From: Bacteroidota bacterium
Lineage (GTDB): Bacteria > Bacteroidota > Bacteroidia > Flavobacteriales > Flavobacteriaceae
Assembly (NCBI GenBank): GCA_009936675.1
Contig: JAACDY010000157.1
Span: 1 to 5,038, forward strand
Reading direction: 5' to 3'
DNA length: 5,038 nucleotides
Under the pieces are notes generated by a model, which saw only the letters and a program-made list of their open reading frames with translations, did not search any database and was not told where the DNA came from. Shown piece by piece: positions 1-5,038 of this stretch (position 1 is its first letter; every line of letters starts with the position of its first letter). Both the position numbers and the translations under genes were made by a program.

Positions 1-758
1 GATTACACCTTCATATATTTGACCAAAAATGCAGTTTGTCGCTCGACACCTCAGGTCGCTCCTTGCATCACAGGGGCTACAGGTCTCTGACCAATATTGC
101 TCCAATCAATGAGGTGCTGGCAGCGGGAATAATCATGCTATCCGATTGGGATCAAAGAACAGATTTTATGGATCCCATGTGTGGCAGTGGAACTTTCCTG
201 ATTGAAGCCGCTATGATGGCTTGTAAAATTCCTGCAAACATCAATCGCAATATTTTTGCTTTTGAAAAATGGAAGGATTGGGACGAAAGCCTTTTTGATA
301 AAATCAAATCTTCAAAACTTAATAATGTTGTTTCTCCTGTTGGAAAAATCTATGGTTTTGACAAAGCCCCCTCCGCTATTGAAAAGTCAACGACCAATAT
401 CAAAAATGCAGCCCTTGAGGATTTTATTCAAGTCAATAGGGCCGATTTTTTTAATTCTCAAAAAATGGGTGATACTCCACTTCACCTATTGACCAATCCT
501 CCCTACGGCGAGCGTTTGGATGGGGACATCAATACTTTGTATAAAAATTTCGGAGATACTTTAAAGGGTTCCTATCCCAATACCCAAGCATGGATCATCA
601 GTTCAAATTTTGAAGCTTTAAAGTTTTTTGGACTTCGACCAAGTAGAAAAATCAAACTTTTCAATGGAAAGTTGGAAACCCGTTTGTGTAACTTCCCCAT
701 TTACGAAGGAACCAAAAAAATACACAAACTTAAAAATCAGGAGACTTCCGAGGACTAA
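1..758 (+). CDS. THUMP-type class I SAM-dependent RNA methyltransferase (RlmL-like), 3' part
   Basis: This is the C-terminal catalytic part of a cytoplasmic RNA methyltransferase of the COG0116 group, whose E. coli member RlmL makes m2G2445 in 23S rRNA. The frame is open to the left edge (first whole codon at 3), so the gene starts upstream and the N-terminal THUMP domain is missing. Visible signatures are the linker LDTSGRSLHHRGYR (42-83), SAM-binding motif I DPMCGSGTFLIEAA (from 171), and the catalytic NPPY (495-506) within LLTNPPYGERL. A C-terminal NGKLETRL (663-686) is also typical of the family. The protein ends about 25 residues after that, so the RlmK half found in E. coli RlmKL is absent, as in the shorter single-domain members. 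A TTG at 36 should not be taken as a start, because homology continues upstream of it. The exact rRNA target is inferred from the family only. Confidence 0.9.
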   Translation, partial: LHLHIFDQKCSLSLDTSGRSLHHRGYRSLTNIAPINEVLAAGIIMLSDWDQRTDFMDPMCGSGTFLIEAAMMACKIPANINRNIFAFEKWKDWDESLFDKIKSSKLNNVVSPVGKIYGFDKAPSAIEKSTTNIKNAALEDFIQVNRADFFNSQKMGDTPLHLLTNPPYGERLDGDINTLYKNFGDTLKGSYPNTQAWIISSNFEALKFFGLRPSRKIKLFNGKLETRLCNFPIYEGTKKIHKLKNQETSED

Positions 759-1483
759 AGTTTTACGGGAATAGAGTAGGTTAGAGTATAGTTAAAGCCA
801 GCTCCCCACACATTTTCATCGGTCTTTTTGTTAAAGCCAGGAATGTAAAGGTTGTCAAAATTGTCAGGACGGGTGTCATTAATCAATCTATTGAGTCTTA
901 TGCTGAATCCCATGTAAAGGTTATTGATCATTTTGACTTTAATTCCTGCTATAAACTCTACCCATCGGGCCGACAACGCATCTTGTTCTCTAATTTCAGG
1001 GCCGTTTTTTATGATTTCTGTTGTCCAATAATGATTGATTTGATAGGGCTCATATTCGTTTACTTTTTGCTTAAAAAAACTATTTCCAATGCGCATACCC
1101 AAATAAATGGCATTGTTCATACCCTTCCAATTTTCATATAAATTGTAATCAAATCCCAATTTGAGATAGCTTCCAGTAGTCGTGAAATTGATTTGCTCAG
1201 ACTGTTGTGTCTTTTTCTCATTACCCAATTCAATGGCACCATAAAACTCAGAAAAAAGTCTAATATCTCCCACCAATTCCAATCCACAAAAGTCTTTGTC
1301 AAGTTGAGCCATTACGGGCTTTGACAGATCCAGACCAAAGCGAATGGTATAGGGTTTTTTTTCCCTTTTCTTGAGGGTATCAACCCCGACCTCCTCAATC
1401 TCCTCCACCAGTTCTTGTGCAGTAGTCCAATAGACAGGCGCCAATAGACTAATGATAAATAGCCAAATGTGATTTTTTTTCAT
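755..1483 (-). CDS. Secreted DUF6048-type protein, probable outer-membrane beta-barrel
   Basis: A 242-residue exported protein of unknown function. It starts MKKNHIWLFIISLLAP with a hydrophobic stretch ending in TTAQ near residue 23, a classical Sec signal peptide. I chose the ATG at 1483 over an in-frame GTG at 1498, which would put five extra residues before the MKK signal. An acidic linker (ELVEEIEEVGVD) and a basic patch (KKREKK) follow. From about residue 45 to the end there are alternating hydrophobic/polar stretches such as YTIRFGLDLS, YLKLGFDYNLY, IYLGMRIGNSFF, FIAGIKVKM, LYMGFSIRLNRL and FNYTLTYSIPV, which suggest a small beta-barrel. Length, signal peptide and position after a DUF6452-type gene and rlmD match what I recall of DUF6048; that assignment comes from memory, without a search. 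Its start lies 35 bases inside the upstream lipoprotein gene, implying translational coupling. Its TAG stop overlaps the stop of the convergent methyltransferase. Confidence 0.8.
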   Translation of the reverse strand: MKKNHIWLFIISLLAPVYWTTAQELVEEIEEVGVDTLKKREKKPYTIRFGLDLSKPVMAQLDKDFCGLELVGDIRLFSEFYGAIELGNEKKTQQSEQINFTTTGSYLKLGFDYNLYENWKGMNNAIYLGMRIGNSFFKQKVNEYEPYQINHYWTTEIIKNGPEIREQDALSARWVEFIAGIKVKMINNLYMGFSIRLNRLINDTRPDNFDNLYIPGFNKKTDENVWGAGFNYTLTYSIPVKL

Positions 1484-1928
1484 CGGATAGGGTATCACTT
1501 ATTTTTTCTATATTTTTTATCCAACCTCCACTTTGGGTGAGTTCATAATAGAAAGGATTTTCGAATATGAAGGTGGATTTGTATCCACAGGCTCTGTTGA
1601 TATAGGTGTCAAATTGACGATGGTTGATTTGTAGTGAGTCACTTAGTGTTGGAGAGGAGGTACTCAAGGTAAATTCATACTGTGTAAATTCATAATTATT
1701 TCTTAAAGGAATTGCGATTGAATCTCCAGAGAAGGCGGTTAGGCTGTCGGCAAGGCCCAAACCTCTGATCAAAAGTTTGGTAACTCCTTTTTTGTTCTGA
1801 GGATTTTCATAATCCTTGAATAAAACAATCATTCTTGGAGTGGCTGGAGTCCCTTCCAGACAGATGTCGTCCTTTTCACAAGAAAACAATGTCAGTAATA
1901 TTAGGAAAAATAAACTTCGGGGAGTCAT
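1449..1928 (-). CDS. DUF6452-type lipoprotein
   Basis: A 159-residue predicted lipoprotein of unknown function. The first 17 residues (MTPRSLFFLILLTLFSC) form a short signal peptide ending in a lipobox, with Cys17 as the acylation site. The next residues are EKDD, which resembles the acidic surface-export signal of Bacteroidota lipoproteins. CEKDDICLEGTPATPR and the later NRACGYK are features I associate with DUF6452. Two further cysteines, Cys23 and Cys114, could pair in the periplasm or outside the cell. The middle is beta-rich (MIVLFKDY, TKLLIRGL, IAIPLRNN, YEFTLSTS). I chose the ATG at 1928, which is 4 bases after the rlmD stop and gives a clean signal peptide. Upstream in-frame ATGs at 1967 and 1958 would add a basic, aromatic leader and overlap rlmD. 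The gene lies between rlmD and the DUF6048-type gene and overlaps the latter by 35 bases. Confidence 0.82.
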   Translation of the reverse strand: MTPRSLFFLILLTLFSCEKDDICLEGTPATPRMIVLFKDYENPQNKKGVTKLLIRGLGLADSLTAFSGDSIAIPLRNNYEFTQYEFTLSTSSPTLSDSLQINHRQFDTYINRACGYKSTFIFENPFYYELTQSGGWIKNIEKISDTLSDEKKSHLAIYH

Positions 1929-1932
1929 TGGC

Positions 1933-3339
1933 TTAAATCTTTTCCAAAAGTACGACATTTTCGACATGTTGGGTTTGGGGAAACATATCTATGGCCCTAG
2001 ATCTGATCAGTTTGTATTGGTCTTTCATCAAAAACAAATCTCTGGCTTGGGTGGCATGGTTACAACTCACATACACGATTCGCTTGGGTGCTAATAAAAG
2101 TAACTGTTTTACCACAGCTGGATGCATTCCATTTCGGGGAGGATCGGTAATGACCACGTCGGCTTTTCCATGGCGATTGATAAAATCTTGATTGAAAACA
2201 TCACGCATATCTCCCACTTCAAAAAAAGCATTTTTAATCCCATTTGCTTCTGCATTGGTTTGAGCCGCTTCGATGGCTTCCGGAACAGACTCCACCCCCA
2301 CGACCTTTTTGCAATCTTTAGCAATAAACTGAGCAATTGTTCCTGTACCGGTGTACAAGTCGTAAACCAGTTCGTCACCTTTGAGTCCTGCAAAGTCTCT
2401 GGCGATTTTATACAATTCATAGGCCTGTTCGCTGTTGGTTTGAAAAAAGGATTTGGCATTGATCTTGAATTGCAAGCCCTCCATTTCCTCTACTATATGG
2501 TTTTCTCCATCATAGCAAATGATCTCTTGGTCATAGAGCGAGTCATTGGCTTTACTGTTGATACAATAGAGCAATGAAGCGATATCAAAATGTTTTTTTA
2601 GGTGATCCAATAGGTTCTCTCGTTGGGCTTTGTTTTCTCTAAAAAACTGAATTAAAACCATAAAAGACCCCCCTTTGGTGTTTCGAATCATCAAGCTTCG
2701 CAAAAAGCCTTCTTGATCTCTGGGGTTGAAAAAATCAAGTTGGTGTTCTAGCGCAAAAGCTTTAACCGCATTTCTGATTTCATTGGCTGGCTCGGCTTGT
2801 AAATGGCATTGGCGAATGTCGACCACCTTGTCCCACATTCCAGCTTTGTGGAACCCTAAGCCTTTTCTTTCAATGGTCAACGATTTGTCTGCGATTTCAT
2901 CGGCTGTCAGCCAGCGTTGGTTTGAAAAGGCGTATTCCATCTTATTTCTGTAAAAATAGGGTTGGGGGGCAGCCTGAATATTATCAATTTCTGGTAGGCC
3001 CATCCCTGACAAGTTTTTGATATTGTGCAGTACTTCTTTTTGCTTGAATTGCAGTTGAGCCTCATAATTCATGTTTTGCCACTTACAACCTCCACAAACA
3101 CCAAAATGCTCACATTGTGGTTCTATACGATTTGGAGAGGGTTCCAAGATTTTAATCAGATTGGCTTCAAAATATCCTCTTCTTTTTTTATAAGTCTCAA
3201 CACTGATTTTGTCGCCTGGAACTACTCCAGAAACGAAGATCACTTTGCCTTCCTCAGATTTGACTACTCCCTTTCCTCGGGCGGTAATATCAACTACTTC
3301 TAAGTTATCGTATCGCTCTGAAATGAATTTTTTTGCCAT
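1933..3339 (-). CDS. rlmD: 23S rRNA (uracil-C5)-methyltransferase, RlmD/RumA type
   Basis: A 468-residue cytoplasmic enzyme that methylates carbon 5 of a uracil in 23S rRNA (U1939 in E. coli) using SAM. An N-terminal TRAM domain spans about residues 4-65. Four cysteines fit the family's [4Fe-4S] site: Cys76, Cys82 and Cys85 in CEHFGVCGGCKW, plus Cys178 in DIRQCHLQ. The methyltransferase core shows SFFQTN (297-302), SAM motif DLYTGTGTIA (from 327), DPPRNG (399-404), nucleophile Cys426 in VYVSCNHATQARD and catalytic Glu460 in QHVENVVLLE. The residue after SCN is His, where E. coli has Pro; the catalytic residues are intact. I chose ATG 3339 because MAKKFISERYDNLEV opens like family members and a promoter box sits just upstream. 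An in-frame ATG at 3393 would add 18 residues without family character. It is the first gene of a three-gene operon. Activity on a second site, as in RlmCD-type paralogues, cannot be excluded. Confidence 0.94.
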   Translation of the reverse strand: MAKKFISERYDNLEVVDITARGKGVVKSEEGKVIFVSGVVPGDKISVETYKKRRGYFEANLIKILEPSPNRIEPQCEHFGVCGGCKWQNMNYEAQLQFKQKEVLHNIKNLSGMGLPEIDNIQAAPQPYFYRNKMEYAFSNQRWLTADEIADKSLTIERKGLGFHKAGMWDKVVDIRQCHLQAEPANEIRNAVKAFALEHQLDFFNPRDQEGFLRSLMIRNTKGGSFMVLIQFFRENKAQRENLLDHLKKHFDIASLLYCINSKANDSLYDQEIICYDGENHIVEEMEGLQFKINAKSFFQTNSEQAYELYKIARDFAGLKGDELVYDLYTGTGTIAQFIAKDCKKVVGVESVPEAIEAAQTNAEANGIKNAFFEVGDMRDVFNQDFINRHGKADVVITDPPRNGMHPAVVKQLLLLAPKRIVYVSCNHATQARDLFLMKDQYKLIRSRAIDMFPQTQHVENVVLLEKI

Positions 3340-3343
3340 CTTG

Positions 3344-3351
3344 CAAAAATA
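3344..3351 (-). promoter_or_regulatory. Candidate -7 promoter box for rlmD
   Basis: On the minus strand this reads TATTTTTG, an exact match to the Bacteroidota -7 consensus TAnnTTTG. It ends only 4 bases before the rlmD ATG at 3339. Transcription from such a box normally starts a few bases downstream, so the transcript would begin at or next to the start codon. No good TTG -33 element is visible at the usual distance, and A+T-rich DNA makes chance matches plausible. Confidence 0.45.
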
Positions 3352-3381
3352 GAATTGTTTTTTTACCCATATCACAGAATT

Positions 3382-3434
3382 TTGGGAAACCATTACTAAG
3401 AATTTGATTTCCGTTGATCAATGAGTTGGGAAAC
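3382..3434. repeat. 9-bp direct repeat TTGGGAAAC in the divergent promoter region
   Basis: TTGGGAAAC occurs exactly at 3382-3390 and 3426-3434, 44 bases apart start to start. The right copy lies about 22 bases upstream of the rocD -7 box and the left copy about 30 bases upstream of the rlmD -7 box, so each sits near a -33 region. An 8-bp palindrome TTGATCAA (3414-3421) lies between them. These could be operator sites for a regulator of the divergent units, but the repeat is short enough to be chance. Confidence 0.35.
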
Positions 3435-3456
3435 AGCTAATGTGCAATTATATTCT

Positions 3457-3464
3457 TATTTTTG
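3457..3464 (+). promoter_or_regulatory. Candidate -7 promoter box for rocD
   Basis: The sequence TATTTTTG matches the Bacteroidota -7 consensus TAnnTTTG exactly, and is identical to the box facing rlmD on the other strand. It would give a start near 3468 and a 5' leader of about 40 bases before the rocD ATG at 3508. The leader has no Shine-Dalgarno sequence but is A-rich just before the ATG (gaaaacaaacg), as is common in this phylum. A TTG at the standard -33 distance is not seen; the nearest upstream one (3426-3428) is about 28 bases away. Confidence 0.5.
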
Positions 3465-3507
3465 TATTGAATTTTTCAAAGACATTAACAATCATTGAAA
3501 ACAAACG

Positions 3508-4797
3508 ATGAATACCACACAAAAATCACTGCAGGATTATTATTTAGATTTAGAGGCTAGACACGGTGCACACGATTATCACCCTCTGCCAGTTGTATTG
3601 GCTAAGGGAAAAGGCGTTTTTTTATGGGACGTGGAGGGTAAAAAGTACTACGACTTTTTATCGGCCTATTCAGCGGTAAATCAAGGACATTGCCACCCCG
3701 AAATTGTGGAGGCCATGAAAGCACAAGCCGAAACCTTGACGCTGACTTCTAGAGCTTTTCACAACAATAAACTAGGAGAGTACATGAAGTACATCACTGA
3801 GTATTTTGGTTTTGAAAAAGTACTTTGTATGAATACTGGTGCCGAAGGGGTGGAGACCGCTATTAAAATTACCCGTAAATGGGGTTATCAAAAAAAAGGA
3901 GTTCCCGAAAATCAAGCTCAAATCATTGTCTGTGACAACAATTTCCACGGACGTACTTCGACCATCATCTCTTTTTCTACCGATCCCAATTCCAAAGGAG
4001 ACTTTGGTCCCTATGCCACTGGATTCATCCATGTACCCTATGATGATCTCGAGGCTTTGGAATCTGTATTGGAAACCAATCCCAATGTGGTGGGCTTTTT
4101 GGTTGAACCCATACAGGGAGAGGCCGGGGTATATACCCCTGCGGAAGATTTTATCAAAGGAGCTAAAGCCCTTTGTAACGATTACAACGTCTTACTCATT
4201 ACGGACGAAATTCAGACAGGAATCGGGCGAACAGGTTCCTTATTGGCGGTATGTGGCAACTGTAGTTGTGAGCATGCTTGCGAACAACAGGCCGACACCT
4301 ACGTCCGTCCAGATATGTTGATCTTGGGAAAAGCCATCAGTGGCGGAACTTACCCCGTCTCTGCAGTCCTTTGTGATGCCGAAGTGATGGATGTCATTCA
4401 GCCGGGTCAACACGGCAGTACTTTTGGAGGTAATCCTTTGGCCGTTACCATTGCCAAAAAAGCTTGGGAGGTAGTGCTCAATGAAAAACTAGCCCAAAAT
4501 GCCAGACGTTTGGGAACCATTTTTAGGAAAGAAATAAATCGCTACATAGCCCAAAGTGAGATCGTTACTTTGGTCAGAGGAAAAGGTTTACTCAATGCCA
4601 TCGTTATCAATGATTCTCCAGATAGTGATACCGCTTGGAACATTTGCTTAAAATTGAGAGACAACGGCCTTTTGGCCAAACCCACTCATGGAAATATCAT
4701 TCGATTTGCTCCACCATTGGTAATGAATGAACAACAACTCCATGTTTGTATTGAAATCATTGTAGAAACCCTCAAAACGTTTGAACCAAATCATTAG
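3508..4797 (+). CDS. rocD: Ornithine aminotransferase (ornithine--oxo-acid transaminase)
   Basis: A 429-residue cytoplasmic PLP enzyme that transfers the delta-amino group of ornithine to 2-oxoglutarate, giving glutamate-5-semialdehyde and glutamate, in arginine breakdown or proline supply. Residues equivalent to the human OAT active site are all present: Tyr24 (DYHPLP), Tyr54 (SAYSAVNQGH), Phe146 and Arg149 (NNFHGRT), Glu200 and Glu205 (VEPIQGEAG), Asp233 and Gln236 (TDEIQTG), Schiff-base Lys275 (LILGKAISGG), Thr305 (HGSTFGGNP) and Arg399 (IIRFAPP). The tyrosine pair separates it from acetylornithine aminotransferase. Compared with human OAT there is an insert of about 13 residues (249-261, CGNCSCEHACEQQ) with four cysteines, between Asp233 and Lys275. 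The ATG at 3508 is supported by the NTTQKSLQDYYLDLEARHGA opening and the upstream promoter box. A cysteine desulfurase gene follows after 30 bases, probably in the same operon. Confidence 0.96.
   Translation: MNTTQKSLQDYYLDLEARHGAHDYHPLPVVLAKGKGVFLWDVEGKKYYDFLSAYSAVNQGHCHPEIVEAMKAQAETLTLTSRAFHNNKLGEYMKYITEYFGFEKVLCMNTGAEGVETAIKITRKWGYQKKGVPENQAQIIVCDNNFHGRTSTIISFSTDPNSKGDFGPYATGFIHVPYDDLEALESVLETNPNVVGFLVEPIQGEAGVYTPAEDFIKGAKALCNDYNVLLITDEIQTGIGRTGSLLAVCGNCSCEHACEQQADTYVRPDMLILGKAISGGTYPVSAVLCDAEVMDVIQPGQHGSTFGGNPLAVTIAKKAWEVVLNEKLAQNARRLGTIFRKEINRYIAQSEIVTLVRGKGLLNAIVINDSPDSDTAWNICLKLRDNGLLAKPTHGNIIRFAPPLVMNEQQLHVCIEIIVETLKTFEPNH
4252..4290 (+). other. Cysteine-rich insert within RocD
   Basis: Codons 249-261 encode CGNCSCEHACEQQ, with cysteines at 249, 252, 254 and 258 (C-x2-C-x-C-x3-C). 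Human OAT runs directly from LAV to a short turn and RPD here. I recall similar Cys-rich loops in RocD of other Flavobacteria, so it is probably lineage-conserved. It could bind a metal or form disulfides; the sequence alone does not show which. Confidence 0.75.
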
Positions 4798-4827
4798 GGT
4801 TCATTGCTTGCAGACCTTAGAGAATTG

Positions 4828-5038
4828 ATGAAAGTATATTTCGACAATGCGGCTACGACTCCCCTCCGAAATGAGGTTATTGAATTGATGACCCAAAGCA
4901 TGTCGTCGATTTTTGGAAATCCCTCCTCTACTCATGCTTTTGGTAGGTCAGCAAAATCCTTGATAGAAACCGCTCGAAAAAGTGTTGCAAAACATCTGAA
5001 CTGCGAACCCCAAGAGATTATTTTCACTTCTGGGGGAA
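4828..5038 (+). CDS. Cysteine desulfurase (NifS/IscS-type, class V aminotransferase), 5' part
   Basis: These are the first 70 codons of a gene that runs off the right edge. The product begins MKVYFDNAATTPLRNEV, followed by GNPSSTHAFGRSA (30-42) and IIFTSGG (64-70), the standard N-terminal signatures of NifS/IscS-type cysteine desulfurases. These PLP enzymes take sulfur from cysteine as a protein persulfide for Fe-S cluster, thiouridine or other sulfur-dependent synthesis, releasing alanine. The PLP lysine and the catalytic cysteine loop lie beyond the window, so IscS-like and SufS-like classes cannot be separated by those residues; the opening looks IscS/NifS-like. I chose ATG 4828 because the family homology begins there. 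It is in the same frame as rocD, 30 bases after its TAG, with in-frame TTG codons at 4804 and 4825. No terminator or clear promoter lies between, so cotranscription with rocD is likely. Confidence 0.9.
   Translation, partial: MKVYFDNAATTPLRNEVIELMTQSMSSIFGNPSSTHAFGRSAKSLIETARKSVAKHLNCEPQEIIFTSGG

Noticed and set aside
1953..2100. His in place of the Pro that follows the catalytic Cys-Asn in E. coli RlmD (SCNHATQ)
   Set aside because: The nucleophilic Cys and catalytic Glu are intact and this position varies in the family, so it is not evidence of lost activity.
1816..2577. Plus-strand open frames opposite rlmD and the lipoprotein gene (1816-2094, 1991-2191, 2122-2577)
   Set aside because: They lie antisense to well-supported genes, show no recognisable domain or initiation context, and overlap the conserved catalytic region of rlmD.
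3340..3393. 18-residue N-terminal extension of RlmD starting at 3393
   Set aside because: The extension has no family character, overlaps a good -7 box, and the shorter start matches usual RlmD N-termini.
3467..3479. Small inverted repeat TTGAA-TTT-TTCAA near the predicted rocD transcription start
   Set aside because: The five-pair A+T-rich stem with a 3-base loop is too weak for a terminator or riboswitch and is expected by chance in such sequence.
3839..4321. 160-codon plus-strand frame inside rocD
   Set aside because: It is an out-of-frame shadow of rocD, which has every active-site residue of its family; the alternate product has no family-like features.
1..5038. Defence system, mobile element, CRISPR or RNA gene
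   Set aside because: No transposase, integrase, nuclease, repeat array, tRNA-like cloverleaf or long terminal repeats are visible; all six genes are chromosomal types and base composition looks even throughout.

Overview
The window looks like ordinary chromosomal sequence from a member of the Bacteroidota, most likely Flavobacteriia. The evidence is the A+T-rich composition, two promoter boxes of the Bacteroidota type (TAnnTTTG), starts without Shine-Dalgarno sequences, and a pair of uncharacterised envelope proteins (DUF6452 and DUF6048 type) next to an RlmD-type methyltransferase, an arrangement I associate with this phylum. I see no mobile element, CRISPR array, tRNA, rRNA or phage gene. 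The window is almost fully coding; the only gap over 50 bases is the 168-base divergent promoter region at 3340-3507.

Layout: (1) 1-758, plus strand, the 3' part of a THUMP-type class I SAM-dependent RNA methyltransferase (RlmL-like). (2) It converges on, and overlaps by 4 bases, a minus-strand three-gene operon read right to left: rlmD (3339-1933), a short lipoprotein of DUF6452 type (1928-1449) and a secreted, probably beta-rich protein of DUF6048 type (1483-755). The genes are 4 bases apart, then overlap by 35 bases, so transcriptional and translational coupling is likely. (3) 3340-3507 holds back-to-back promoters, each with the same box TATTTTTG, plus a 9-bp direct repeat. (4) Plus strand, rocD (3508-4797), an ornithine aminotransferase with an extra cysteine-rich loop, followed after 30 bases by the 5' end of a cysteine desulfurase gene (4828 to the window edge).

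Functionally there are two rRNA base-modifying enzymes facing each other, two envelope proteins carried on one of their transcripts, and two PLP enzymes (arginine/ornithine catabolism or proline supply, and sulfur mobilisation) in a second transcription unit. I found no convincing new multi-gene system. The points most worth a second look are the Cys-rich insert in RocD, the coupling of rlmD to two exported proteins of unknown function, the acidic signal after the lipoprotein cysteine, and the apparently leaderless rlmD start.
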